A model generated the notes under the pieces. That model saw only the letters and a program-made list of their open reading frames with translations. It made no database searches and was not told the origin of the DNA. Positions 1 through 11,710 of a stretch of 64,000 bases of DNA are shown one piece after another. The DNA lies in the NCBI GenBank assembly GCA_001898965.1, contig MKVW01000001.1, forward strand, positions 990,068 through 1,054,067, in the 5' to 3' direction. The position numbers were made by a program, and so were the translations under genes. Positions within the stretch are counted from its first letter, which is position 1; each line of letters begins with the position of its first letter. Source of the DNA: Rhizobiales bacterium 62-17 (GTDB lineage Bacteria > Pseudomonadota > Alphaproteobacteria > Rhizobiales > Beijerinckiaceae).

Positions 1-207
1 GCGCGCGGCGCGCAATTGATCGACGATGCCCCAGAAGTAAAAATGTTCGAGGGTGCGCTGGGTCAGGTTCTGTCCGCGCGGAATGCGATGATGGCGGGTG
101 CGCCGCTCGATGAGCACGCATTTGATGCCACGCAGCCCGAGATCGAGCGCCAATCCCAGGCCAACCGGGCCGCCGCCAACGATAGCCACTTGAAATCGCT
201 TGTTCAT
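1..207 (-). CDS. FAD-dependent monooxygenase, N-terminal part (runs off window)
   Basis: This is the first 69 codons of a minus-strand gene whose remainder lies before base 1. The translation opens MNKRFQVAIVGGGPVGLGLA, a Rossmann beta-alpha-beta fold with the FAD-binding GxGxxG motif, followed by an acidic-ended second strand (VLIERR) and an R-x-Q-N-L-T-Q-R-T-L-E stretch typical of PheA/TfdB-type aromatic-ring hydroxylases. The ATG at 207 follows a purine-rich GGGGTGGAA ribosome site. It lies 98 bases beyond the amidohydrolase in the same direction, so it is probably the last visible gene of the MFS-monooxygenase-amidohydrolase operon. Substrate unknown; the catalytic domain is not in view. 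Confidence 0.85.
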   Translation of the reverse strand, partial: MNKRFQVAIVGGGPVGLGLALDLGLRGIKCVLIERRTRHHRIPRGQNLTQRTLEHFYFWGIVDQLRAAR

Positions 208-305
208 TTCCACCCCGCGCCTTGTTTTTTGTGTTCGGCGGGAAGGTTTTAGCGTCTCTGCGTCGCAAGGGCGAGAGCTCAGCCATTGCTTTTATTGGAA
301 GGGGC

Positions 306-1664
306 CTAGTGAGGGTGTGGATGGGCGTGCGGCGGTTCGCCCAGCACATAGGCCTGCGAGGCGAGCGCGCGCTGCCGCAGCTTGTCGAGGTCGACATGCA
401 GCATGTGGCCGTAGCGCTTCACCGCCTGTCCGGCGACGAGAACCGTGTCGACATTGCCCGGATGGGCGGCCAGCACCACGGCGGCGATGGCATCGGAAAC
501 CGGCGTGAGATTGAGGTCGTCGGTGCGGATCATGACGATGTCGGCCTGCTTGCCAGGTGTCAGCGAGCCGACCTTATGGCCGAGCCCATTGGCTTGCGCA
601 CCTGCCATGGTGGCGAAGGACAGCACGTCGCGCAGTGACAGAGCCGGGGGATGGGTAAGGCGCGAGTGCTGGCCGCCGACCCAGGAGCGATAATAGGCGA
701 AGGCATGGCGCATCTGGGTGAACATGTCGCCGGAGCATTTCGTCTCCGTGTCGCCACTCAGGCTCGGCCGGATGCCGGCGGCGAGCAGGCGGTCGAAGGG
801 AATGTCCCCGATACCTTGCGCATTCATCTCGCAATGGACGCCCAGCGAGGCGCTGATCCCCGCGTCAGCCATCATCTTGATTTCGTCGTCGCCGCAGAAG
901 CAGCAGTGAACGAATGTGAGATCGTCGTCGAGCACGCCGGCAGCCTGCATCTGCGCGATGGCGCGCACGCTGCCGTTACGGGCATAGGCGCCCATGTGAA
1001 TGGTCGAGCGGATGTCGAGTTCGCGCGCCAGGCGCAAATCCTCGATCCAGACGTCGCGCTGCGCCATTTCCGGTCCACGCGCGGCCATGGCGAGCGTCAG
1101 AAGCTGGTCGTCGGAGGCGAAATATTGCTGCCGCAGTCGGCGAATGTCCTGCGGATGCGATCGCTGGCTGTCGAACATCCACGAGTCACCCTCGATCAAC
1201 GGCCAGCCATGGCCGAAGACGCCGCGAATGCCGGCATCGCGCAGGCCGAAGATGGCGGCGTCGGAATGCTCGGGGGTGTTCTGTACATGCGACCAGTCGA
1301 GCATGGTGGTGATGCCGCTCTCCAGCGCCGCCACGGCGCCGAGCAGCGTGCCGATATAGACATCCTCGGGCCGATAGGCGGCGCCTTTGGCGCCGAGCAT
1401 TTCGCGGAAATAGATCAGCGGATCGATTTCCGCATAGCGATGACGCACGCAGGTCTGCCAGGTATGGCGATGGGTATCGACGAAGCCTGGAAGGACGATC
1501 ATGCCGCTGGCATCGATACGCTCGGCTTGCGGTGCCTCAATGCGTGGGGCTACGGCGGCGATGCGCTGCCCCTCAATGAGAACGTCGCCCTGACGCAGGT
1601 CGCCGATCGACGGATCCATGCTGATGATCCAGCCGCCGCTCAGGAGAATGGGTCGTTGCTCCAT
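306..1664 (-). CDS. Amidohydrolase / chlorohydrolase-type deaminase (AtzA/TrzN-like)
   Basis: A 452-residue metal-dependent hydrolase of the cytosine deaminase/chlorohydrolase branch of the amidohydrolase superfamily. A small N-terminal beta domain leads into the metal site FVDTHRHTWQ (H65, H67). Further ligands are likely the His of IHMGAYA, the His of FVHCCF and the Asp of SGDTE, all in the expected order. Relatives remove amino, chloro or similar groups from heterocycles (SAH/MTA deaminase, atrazine chlorohydrolase). The C-terminus ends in an alternating HPHPH tail, which is unusual. It starts 2 bases after the upstream monooxygenase stops, implying one transcript and coupled translation. 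Exact substrate cannot be told. Confidence 0.85.
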   Translation of the reverse strand: MEQRPILLSGGWIISMDPSIGDLRQGDVLIEGQRIAAVAPRIEAPQAERIDASGMIVLPGFVDTHRHTWQTCVRHRYAEIDPLIYFREMLGAKGAAYRPEDVYIGTLLGAVAALESGITTMLDWSHVQNTPEHSDAAIFGLRDAGIRGVFGHGWPLIEGDSWMFDSQRSHPQDIRRLRQQYFASDDQLLTLAMAARGPEMAQRDVWIEDLRLARELDIRSTIHMGAYARNGSVRAIAQMQAAGVLDDDLTFVHCCFCGDDEIKMMADAGISASLGVHCEMNAQGIGDIPFDRLLAAGIRPSLSGDTETKCSGDMFTQMRHAFAYYRSWVGGQHSRLTHPPALSLRDVLSFATMAGAQANGLGHKVGSLTPGKQADIVMIRTDDLNLTPVSDAIAAVVLAAHPGNVDTVLVAGQAVKRYGHMLHVDLDKLRQRALASQAYVLGEPPHAHPHPH

Positions 1665-1666
1665 GC

Positions 1667-3163
1667 TTATGGCCTCAACCAGGTGTTGATCTCAGCTTCG
1701 GCTTCGGCGAGGCGGCCAACATCCGTGCTCGCCCAAGCGACGTAACCGTCAGGCCGCACTAGCAAGGCTTTGACCCCGTCCAGCTCCGGCGGCACACGGC
1801 CGAGGCGCACGCGATGGACGACGAGAGGACGTCCCGCGACGGCAAGCGCGTCGAACTGGCGGCTGTAGCCTTCGAGATCGAGCAGCACGAACTGGCGGTC
1901 GCGCAGCAGTTCGGTGACATGCATCGAATGTCCGTCGCGCATCGTCACATCGGCGTCCGGGCAACGTTCCCCAGTCAGCGGGTGGCTGCCGGGCGCGCTT
2001 GGATAGGGCGCTTCAAGGCCGGAGAGTTCGCGCACCAATTTGCGCTGCACGTCGGGCAGGGGAATGAAGTGCTCGCTCATGCGCCGCTTCAGGGCCACGC
2101 CTTCCGGCCCGAAATTGAATTGCAGCACGCATTGCGCTTTCACGCTTTCGAGCAGCGCATGCATCACGGGCAGTCGCTCACTGTCGTAACTGTCGAGCGT
2201 GCGCTCGTCGGCGAGCCCTTTGACCACATGGGCCAGTTTCCAGCCGAGGTTGAAGGCGTCCTGCAAACAGAAATTCATGCCGACGCCGCTGGCGGGATAA
2301 TGGATGCGGGCGGATTCGCCGACCAGGAAGACGCGGCCCTCACGCAAACGCGGCACGGCGCGCAACTGATCGTCAAACCGCGAGGCCCAGCGAAAGCCCT
2401 TGATGCCAAAGTCGTCGCCGAGAATGTCACGCAGGCATTGCAGGGCTTCTTCCAGCGTCACCGGCTCGTCCTTGCTCGCATGGCGGCGGTCGCGATGGAC
2501 GATGTTGAAACGGGTGATGCCCTCGCCGAAGGCATAGCCGCGCAGCCAGCCCATTTCATTGTCGGCGCCGATCGGGCCAGGCCACGGTGTTTCCAGTTCC
2601 GCATCGATGACGATGCCGCGAAAGGTGCCGGACGAACCTTCGAAGGGCAGGCCCAGTTGCGCCCGCACCGTGCTGCGTCCACCGTCGGCGCCGATCAGAT
2701 AGCGCGCCTTCAAGGTCGAAAGGGCACCCGACGGTTCGGCGATATCCACCTCGACGCCATCATCGTGCTGGCGCAGCGCCCGCACCTCCGCCCCCCATCG
2801 CAAGTGCGCGCCGCTTTCGAGAGCCCAGCCCTGCAATATCTCCTCGGTGATGTTTTGCGGCAGGGTCAGGCCGAAGCCGAAGCGCGTTTCCAGATATTTC
2901 CACTCGATCGGGTCGAAGCCGGCCCAGATATGCGATTTGCGGAAAGGAAAGTCGGTGATCTCACGGGCGCGTTCGATGAAGCGTTCGGCGATGCCGCGCG
3001 CGTCGAACAGCTCCAGCATGCGCGGCAGGATCGTCCCGGCGCGCGATTGCACGCCTTCCACGCGACGCTCGAGCACGAGGGTCTTCACGCCCGACCCGGC
3101 CAATTCCGCCGCCATGGTAAGGCCCGAAGGCCCGCCACCGACGACGATGACATCCCACTCCAT
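1667..3163 (-). CDS. FAD-dependent monooxygenase (PheA/TfdB-type)
   Basis: A 498-residue flavoprotein hydroxylase, probably cytosolic and NAD(P)H-dependent. Residues 4-14 (DVIVVGGGPSG) form the FAD GxGxxG site, GADGGRSTVR is the DG motif, and VFLVGESARIHYP occupies the place of the second FAD motif. In most relatives that motif reads GDAAH; here the conserved Asp is Glu and the His is shifted, so cofactor binding may differ somewhat. The start at 3163 is chosen because AAGGAGA lies just upstream and the Rossmann motif begins at once; the frame stays open far upstream but that part is not coding. It sits between the MFS transporter (20-base gap) and the amidohydrolase (2-base gap). Confidence 0.9.
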   Translation of the reverse strand: MEWDVIVVGGGPSGLTMAAELAGSGVKTLVLERRVEGVQSRAGTILPRMLELFDARGIAERFIERAREITDFPFRKSHIWAGFDPIEWKYLETRFGFGLTLPQNITEEILQGWALESGAHLRWGAEVRALRQHDDGVEVDIAEPSGALSTLKARYLIGADGGRSTVRAQLGLPFEGSSGTFRGIVIDAELETPWPGPIGADNEMGWLRGYAFGEGITRFNIVHRDRRHASKDEPVTLEEALQCLRDILGDDFGIKGFRWASRFDDQLRAVPRLREGRVFLVGESARIHYPASGVGMNFCLQDAFNLGWKLAHVVKGLADERTLDSYDSERLPVMHALLESVKAQCVLQFNFGPEGVALKRRMSEHFIPLPDVQRKLVRELSGLEAPYPSAPGSHPLTGERCPDADVTMRDGHSMHVTELLRDRQFVLLDLEGYSRQFDALAVAGRPLVVHRVRLGRVPPELDGVKALLVRPDGYVAWASTDVGRLAEAEAEINTWLRP

Positions 3164-3183
3164 CACAATCTCCTTGCGCTTCT

Positions 3184-4524
3184 TTAGGTCGCCGGACTTT
3201 CGGCGAGGGCAGGGTCGGGGGCTTGCTCGTGTCGCAGCAGCGCGGCGTAGAGCCAGATGGCGGCGATCAAGGCGATCGCGCCGGCGCAGGCGAAGACCAG
3301 CACCATGGCGCTCGCCAAGGCGCCGGGCCCCGTGCCGTAGAAATTCTGCGCGACGAAGGCGATGAGTGTGGGGCCGACGCCCTGACCCATCAAACCGTTG
3401 AGCACGAGCACCAGCGCCATCACGAGACCCACCGAAAGCGACGGCACGGTGCGGGCGACGATGGTCGAGCCGACGGCGAGATAGGTCGTCGAGCACAACA
3501 CCACCAAGGCATCGAAGAACCAGAACCAGCCGATTGTATTGGCCAGACACAGGGAGATGGTGAAAGCGGTCAACGTGATGGTGACGATGATGCCGACGAG
3601 GGCGGCGGAAGAGGCGCGGCCGCCGGTCGCCTTGCGATCCATCGCCAGTCCCGCCAGCCACAGACCGAGGGGCCCGATCGTCAGCAGCATGCCGCCTTGG
3701 ATGAGGCCGATCTCCTTCATGCCGAGATGGAACTGCCGCGTGACCACGGTGGGAATCCACGTCGCCAGGGCAAAGTTGATCATGGCGTTCATGACCGAGA
3801 ACACCAGCAAGGGGATGAAGATGTTCTTGCGCGCCATCAGATAGCGGGCGACGGCCGAAACGGCGGCTTTGTCGCCGCGGCCGGGCGCCGTCTGCCGTCC
3901 TGGGTCTTTGTTCAGAAGGATCAGCAAGCCGATCGGCAGGCCGGCGAGGCCGATGATGAACAGCGTCGCCTGCCAATGCGATACCTTGCCGATGAGCGGC
4001 AATGAATTGATGCCGGCTGCCTCGATCGCACTCATCAGCGGGCCGCCGAGCACCAGCGAGAGGCCGGTGCCAAGCATGATCGCCATCGTATAGACGGACA
4101 GCGCGCGGGCGCGGCGCGTCTCTTCCACGCCATCGCGGATCAGCGAGTAGGAGGCGGGCGGGATCAGCGCTTCGGCGGCGCCGACGACGATGCGCGCCGC
4201 GACCAGACCAAGAAAGACCGAGGCTGCCGCATTGGCGGCAAGCGCCAGCGACCAGATGAGGACGCCGACGACGATGATCAGGCGACGGTCGAAACGATCG
4301 GCGAGCCAGCCGGCTGGCAGACCCACGAGAATATTGGCGACGGCGAAGGCGGCGCCGATCAGGAAGCTGATCTGCACGTCGCTGATGCCGAGATCGGCAC
4401 GGATCGGCCCGACCATCAGCACCAGAACGTTCTTGTCGATCTGCGCCAGCATGGTCACCAGCGTCAAAGTGGCGACCAGGCCCCATTGCGCCCAAGGCGA
4501 ATAAGCGCTGCCCGTGTCCCTCAT
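3184..4524 (-). CDS. MFS transporter
   Basis: A 446-residue major facilitator superfamily protein with about twelve hydrophobic segments. The first is preceded by a short cytoplasmic tail, and a loop GWLADRFDRR matches the MFS loop 2-3 signature (G-x-L-a-D-r-x-g-r-r). The N-terminal DKNVLVLMVGPI-type sequence resembles the anion:cation symporter/aromatic-acid branch (ACS family). The ATG at 4524 has a strong GGAGGGG site. As first gene of the catabolic operon and divergent from a LysR gene, it most likely imports the compound degraded by the monooxygenase and amidohydrolase downstream. The substrate assignment is inference. Confidence 0.88.
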   Translation of the reverse strand: MRDTGSAYSPWAQWGLVATLTLVTMLAQIDKNVLVLMVGPIRADLGISDVQISFLIGAAFAVANILVGLPAGWLADRFDRRLIIVVGVLIWSLALAANAAASVFLGLVAARIVVGAAEALIPPASYSLIRDGVEETRRARALSVYTMAIMLGTGLSLVLGGPLMSAIEAAGINSLPLIGKVSHWQATLFIIGLAGLPIGLLILLNKDPGRQTAPGRGDKAAVSAVARYLMARKNIFIPLLVFSVMNAMINFALATWIPTVVTRQFHLGMKEIGLIQGGMLLTIGPLGLWLAGLAMDRKATGGRASSAALVGIIVTITLTAFTISLCLANTIGWFWFFDALVVLCSTTYLAVGSTIVARTVPSLSVGLVMALVLVLNGLMGQGVGPTLIAFVAQNFYGTGPGALASAMVLVFACAGAIALIAAIWLYAALLRHEQAPDPALAESPAT

Positions 4525-4632
4525 AGTCGCCCCCTCCGGTCTCGGCCCCTCCGGCCGTTGCGGGGCGGACTATTGGCGAAGGCAAGGCATTTACAAAATT
4601 AATTGTCTCAATATCCTGCATTTAACGTATAA
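4525..4632. promoter_or_regulatory. Divergent promoter region between MFS operon and LysR gene
   Basis: The 108 bases separating the two divergent genes turn sharply AT-rich from about 4580 (ATTTACAAAATTAATTGT and following) while the flanks are GC-rich. LysR regulators usually bind in such a shared intergenic region at T-N11-A boxes; an ACAA...TTGT pair at 4592-4605 could belong to one. The promoter elements themselves cannot be fixed by eye. Confidence 0.45.
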
Positions 4633-5604
4633 ATGAAGGCAGCCTCCATGCGGTTCAACAAGCTCGACCTCAACCAACTCGTCGTTCTAGACACGCTGCT
4701 GGCGACCCGCAGCGTCGGGCGCGCCGCCGAACAGCTCTTTTTGAGCCAGCCGGCGACGAGCTGTGCGCTGGCGCGTCTGCGCGACTATTTCGAAGACGAA
4801 TTGCTGACGCCGGTCGGCAAGACGCAGGTGCTGACGCCTCTGGCGCAGGAATTGGCGAAGCCCGTGCGCGACGTGCTGCTGCAAATTCAAACGATCACGC
4901 GGTCGCGTCCGTCGTTCGAACCGGCCACATCGGAGCGTCGCTTCGTCATCGAGTCCTCGGACTATGTGATGAGCGTCTTCCTCACCGAAGTGGCACGCCG
5001 CGCTGCCATCATCGCGCCCTTGGTGCAGTTCGATCTGCGGGTGAAGTCGGCGCAATCGCCGGAGCGGCTTGAGAGCGGCGAGGTGGAATTGCTGATCACG
5101 CCGGAATTTTCGACCGTGTCCGGGCATCCGTCCGAGGCCCTGTTCGCAGATACGTTCTCCTGCGTCCTCTGTGCCGACTACAAACTGCCCGGTGGCAAGC
5201 TGAGCGCGGATCAATATTTCAGCGCGTCGCATGTCGGCGTCGAATGGGGTGGGGGACGGCGGATCACCATCGATGCGCAATTGCTGTCGATCGCCAAGCG
5301 GACGCGTCGCCAGGACATCATCGCGCCGAGCTTTACGCTCGTTCCCGAATTCCTGATCGGCACGACGCGGGTCGCGACCTTGCCGACCCGATTGGCGCGA
5401 CAACTGGCGCTGCGACTGCCGCTGCGCGTTTTGCCATGCCCCGTCGACATTCCGGCCTTCGCCGAAAAGTTGCAGTGGCACAAATATCAGGAGCGTGATC
5501 CGGCCATCGCCTGGCTGCGCACGCTGTTGCGCGAAGTGGCCGATGACATGCCGCCAGTGGACGCACAGACTGCGAGTGCGCGTCGCCGCAAGGTCGCAGC
5601 TTAA
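4633..5604 (+). CDS. LysR-family transcriptional regulator (NodD/NahR-like)
   Basis: A 323-residue LysR-type regulator. The N-terminal winged helix-turn-helix (about residues 6-65) reads FNKLDLNQLVVLDTLLATRSVGRAAEQLFLSQPATS in pieces, the pattern seen in NodD, NahR and related activators of aromatic-compound operons. The rest is a periplasmic-binding-like effector domain. An alternative start at 4648 (MRFNKLD) removes five residues and is equally plausible. It is transcribed divergently from the MFS-monooxygenase-amidohydrolase operon, so it is the likely substrate-responsive regulator of that operon. Its TAA overlaps the stop of the convergent GST gene by 4 bases. Confidence 0.9.
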   Translation: MKAASMRFNKLDLNQLVVLDTLLATRSVGRAAEQLFLSQPATSCALARLRDYFEDELLTPVGKTQVLTPLAQELAKPVRDVLLQIQTITRSRPSFEPATSERRFVIESSDYVMSVFLTEVARRAAIIAPLVQFDLRVKSAQSPERLESGEVELLITPEFSTVSGHPSEALFADTFSCVLCADYKLPGGKLSADQYFSASHVGVEWGGGRRITIDAQLLSIAKRTRRQDIIAPSFTLVPEFLIGTTRVATLPTRLARQLALRLPLRVLPCPVDIPAFAEKLQWHKYQERDPAIAWLRTLLREVADDMPPVDAQTASARRRKVAA

Positions 5605-6416
5605 AGTTTCGCCGTCTTCAGATATTCAGCCCGTCGCCGCGCGATCGCGTCGCGCAGCTTGGTACCATAGGTCTTCATCTCGTCGGTCTCGTCCTTGGTC
5701 AGGCGATTGTCGATCGCTTCGATGGTGCTCGGGCGCACTTTGGCGCGTTGCCACCAATCTTGCACGCGCGGCCGCTCCGCGATCCAGATGTCGAGCAGGT
5801 CGAGATAGGCGAGCCGCGCGACATAGGGCACCATGTTGATGTCGCCCAGCGTATAGCTGGCGCCGACCAGCCAGGGACTGCCCTCCGCCAAAGCGACATC
5901 CATCGCCTTGAAGGCTTTTTCAAAATGGCCGATCGCCTGAAAGACATATGGGCTTTCGACGCCATGCTCATAAGTCGAGAGAAACCGCGCGCGCCGCTCG
6001 GGGTCGCCGACATTGGCGAAGCGCACCTGCCGCTGTTCCTCGGTCATGTTCTGCATCTTGTAGCGGAAATGCGCCGAGAAGCTGATTTCGCGCGTCGCTT
6101 CGAAAATCTGTTCGTCGATCAGTTTCGACCATAGCCGCATACGCGTGCGCGAAAAAGCATCGGCGGGCATGAGGGGTTTTTGTGGATTTGTCTCGTCGAG
6201 ATATTCGCAGATGAGCGTCGACTCGACCACCGCCTTGTCGTCATCGACGAGTGTCGGCACCACGCCCTTCGGATTGAGCTTCAGATATTCGGGGCTGTAT
6301 TGCTCGTTGGTGAACAGATTGACGTTCTGCATCTCATACGGAATCGATTTCTCATCGAGCGTGATGAAGACTTTTTGGGTGCAGATGGAATTGCGCGCCG
6401 TATAGAGCTTGAGCAT
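5601..6416 (-). CDS. Glutathione S-transferase family protein
   Basis: A 271-residue glutathione transferase. The N-terminal thioredoxin-like domain (about 1-80) starts MLKLYTARNSICTQKV, with Ser/Cys at the catalytic position, and contains the cis-proline GVVPTLVDD and the glutathione gamma-glutamyl contact VESTLICEYL. An all-helical C-terminal domain of about 190 residues follows, longer than in small GSTs. Relatives include bacterial beta-etherase-type and dehalogenating enzymes. A good GAGGGAACG site precedes the ATG. Convergent with LysR (4-base overlap) and next to an aromatic-type catabolic operon, it may handle an electrophilic intermediate; that role is inference. Confidence 0.88.
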   Translation of the reverse strand: MLKLYTARNSICTQKVFITLDEKSIPYEMQNVNLFTNEQYSPEYLKLNPKGVVPTLVDDDKAVVESTLICEYLDETNPQKPLMPADAFSRTRMRLWSKLIDEQIFEATREISFSAHFRYKMQNMTEEQRQVRFANVGDPERRARFLSTYEHGVESPYVFQAIGHFEKAFKAMDVALAEGSPWLVGASYTLGDINMVPYVARLAYLDLLDIWIAERPRVQDWWQRAKVRPSTIEAIDNRLTKDETDEMKTYGTKLRDAIARRRAEYLKTAKL

Positions 6417-6658
6417 CGTTCCCTCACCAAATTTACGGCCGCCCCTTTGCAGACGGGGAGCCGAAAACCGCCTACCATGGCTGGTTGAGGGGAAGTATGA
6501 GCCAGGTCAAAAAATGGCCAAGATGCCAAAAATATTCGAGCGATCAGGAAAGCGTATCGGTTTTGTCGGCCGAAGATCGGCGGTCGTCTTGACCCGTACG
6601 GTCGAAATGGTAAGCCTACCATACAAATAAAAAAAGTTTGGATGACGAGGGAGGAACA

Positions 6659-7648
6659 ATGGGTAAGATCGGCCAATCGCGCTTTCGTGCGCGCCCGCTG
6701 CTCATGGCAGCCGTTTTCTACACAGCGTTGACTGCGCCGTTCGCCATGGCGGCTGACTATCCGTCAGGCCCGATCCGCATCGTCATCGCCTTGCCGCCTG
6801 GTGGCAGCGCCGACACGATCGGGCGCTATTTCGCCGAACATCTCAATCAGCGCTTCAAGCAGACGGTGATTGTCGAAAACCGGCCCGGCGCGGACGCCCT
6901 CATTGGCCCAACCTATGTGGCGCGCTCCAAGCCCGACGGGCTGACCTTGTTGTTCACGACGCCATCGCTGCCGACCTTCCGTGCTCTATTCAAGAATCCG
7001 GCGATTGATCCGGAGAAGGATCTCGTCGCCATCGGCCAGGTGGTCGCGAGCCCATATTTCATCGCCGTGCCGGCCAACAGTCCGGTGAAGACTCTGCCGG
7101 AACTATTGGCGCAGGTGCGCGCCAATCCGGGCAAGTTCAACGTCGCCTCCTTCGCCGCCGGGAACCGGCTGACGGTCGAGTCCTTCAAGCGCGGCTTTGG
7201 CCTCGACATGGTCACCGTGGCCTATAAGGGCGAGGCTCCGATGTCGGCGGCCCTTCAGGCCGGCGAGGTCAATCTTGGCATTGCCACCGCCGTGACGATC
7301 GTCGCGCCCGCCAAGGAGGGCAAGTTGCGGGTTCTGGCGGTGACGGGCAAAAACCGGGCGACAACCTTGCCGGAGGCGCCGACCGTGGCGGAGACTGGTG
7401 TGACAGGATTTGAGCCGGGACTGGTCTGGTTTGGCCTATTGGCGCCGGTGGCGACCCCCAAGGACATCGTCAAAACCCTGTCCGATGAGATTTTCGCCTT
7501 CAGCCGCCGCCCGGAACTACCGGCCAAGCTTGAGCCGTTCGGTTTCGTCCCAGCGGCCACCTCGACGGCGGATTTCACGGCTCTGGTGGCCCGGGAAGCC
7601 CGGAATGCCATCGAATCCGCCAAGGCAGCGGGAATAGAGCCGCAATAG
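6659..7648 (+). CDS. TctC/Bug-type substrate-binding protein
   Basis: A 329-residue periplasmic binding protein of the tripartite tricarboxylate transporter family. It has a Sec signal peptide (basic start, hydrophobic core, cleavage near AMA-ADYPS), then the family opening YPSGPIRIVIALPPGGSADT, the ENRPGADALIG ligand-loop motif and the PDGLTLLF stretch. An in-frame TTG lies 21 bases upstream, but the ATG at 6659 has GGGAGGA at 6649-6655 and is preferred. No TctA or TctB membrane subunit lies nearby, so it is an orphan binding protein as is common in this family. The ligand is probably a carboxylate. Confidence 0.9.
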   Translation: MGKIGQSRFRARPLLMAAVFYTALTAPFAMAADYPSGPIRIVIALPPGGSADTIGRYFAEHLNQRFKQTVIVENRPGADALIGPTYVARSKPDGLTLLFTTPSLPTFRALFKNPAIDPEKDLVAIGQVVASPYFIAVPANSPVKTLPELLAQVRANPGKFNVASFAAGNRLTVESFKRGFGLDMVTVAYKGEAPMSAALQAGEVNLGIATAVTIVAPAKEGKLRVLAVTGKNRATTLPEAPTVAETGVTGFEPGLVWFGLLAPVATPKDIVKTLSDEIFAFSRRPELPAKLEPFGFVPAATSTADFTALVAREARNAIESAKAAGIEPQ

Positions 7649-7735
7649 GGTTTCCCTGCGCCCTTGCATCGTGTAAGAGCCGGCACCAAGTCACAGGCTT
7701 GAAAGCGGCTCGGTCCGCCAGACCTCGGAATTTTC

Positions 7736-8128
7736 ATGGATACGGTACTGATCGTCATTCACCTTATGGTCGTGATCGCGCTCGTCGTGGTCGTGCTCTT
7801 GCAGCGCTCCGAGGGCGGGGCGCTCGGCATCGGCGGCGGCTCGGGCTTCATGACCGGCCGTGGCCAGGCCAATGCGCTGACCAAGGCGACTGCCATTTTG
7901 GGCACGATTTTCTTTCTCACCAGCTTGGCTTTGACCATTCTGGCCAATGTTCACCGCGCTCCGCGCTCGGCTCTGGACGGAGCTCAGCCGGCCGGCCAGA
8001 CCGCACCGGCACAGCCCGGCCAGGCGCCGGCTTCGGGTGGTTCATTGTTTGATCAGTTGCAGCGCATGGAAACGCCGGCGGCCCCGGCGACTCCCGCCGC
8101 ACCGCAGCCGCCCCAGCCGGGTCGGTAA
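7736..8128 (+). CDS. secG: Preprotein translocase subunit SecG
   Basis: A 130-residue inner-membrane protein, the small accessory subunit of the SecYEG channel. It shows the typical two membrane helices (DTVLIVIHLMVVIALVVVVLL and AILGTIFFLTSLALTILA in part) with the conserved cytoplasmic loop QRSEGGALGIGGG between them. The Ala/Pro/Gln-rich tail of about 50 residues is common in Alphaproteobacteria. It lies directly before pyrG, an order often seen in this class. Confidence 0.93.
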   Translation: MDTVLIVIHLMVVIALVVVVLLQRSEGGALGIGGGSGFMTGRGQANALTKATAILGTIFFLTSLALTILANVHRAPRSALDGAQPAGQTAPAQPGQAPASGGSLFDQLQRMETPAAPATPAAPQPPQPGR

Positions 8129-8259
8129 GCGGTTCGAGATCGCAAAATTCAGGGGCCGGTTCGCCGGCCCCTTGCTTTTGGCCGGTCGTTAGAATGACGG
8201 CTGTGAATATCCCGTGGGGCGGCACGAAAAGCCTCCCCGAATCGATCGCGAAAGGATAG

Positions 8260-11274
<3,015 letters not shown>

Positions 11275-11710
11275 TCATGGTGAAGATTCGCTTGCCATGA
11301 TTGGCTCATTTCGAGCCACCGCCATGAACGGGACCACATTTGCGCCATAAAGCGACGAGTTTGGTCGGCTTTTGCGGCGGTCTGTTGAGGAACCGCGTCC
11401 GCACCAATTGCGAGTCGTTCTAAAACACCCAACAGTTTCAAAACAATCAGTGGTTAGCCAATGGTTATGTTGCTTCGATGCAACGGCCTCCCGCAACGAA
11501 ACGGGGGCCATTTTTAAGGCACATCTCAGCCACAAAGGTCGCGTTAAACAGGGGTGTGCCCTGGCTGCGACACCGACCGCACACTGCCTTCTGGATGCCC
11601 CAGAAAGCGCATTTCGGCGGGAACCAAAGCCAATGTGCGGCGATTTGGTGTTCAGCGCACAACTGCACGGGGCGCTTGGTTTTTTGAGACGAGTGAAAAG
11701 GATAACGACT
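11275..11710. other. Long intergenic region before the outer-membrane gene
   Basis: About 436 bases without a convincing gene. It contains a hairpin with arms 11485-11493 and 11502-11509 followed by ATTTTT, which might end the serS transcript or form part of a leader of the downstream outer-membrane gene. A weak inverted repeat (ATCATGG at 11274 and CCATGAT at 11295) overlaps the serS stop. Highly expressed outer-membrane genes often have long 5' leaders; nothing here identifies a known riboswitch. Confidence 0.4.

Noticed and set aside
1667..4621. A 984-codon continuous minus-strand frame running through the MFS gene into the FAD monooxygenase
   Set aside because: The first ~485 codons are rich in Arg, His and Asp with no domain, and lie out of frame with the clear MFS protein. 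Only the part from 3163 on is coding.
11485..11515. Hairpin with T-run as a firm serS terminator
   Set aside because: It is more than 200 bases after the serS stop and has an 8-base loop with imperfect arms. It is mentioned only as part of the intergenic description.
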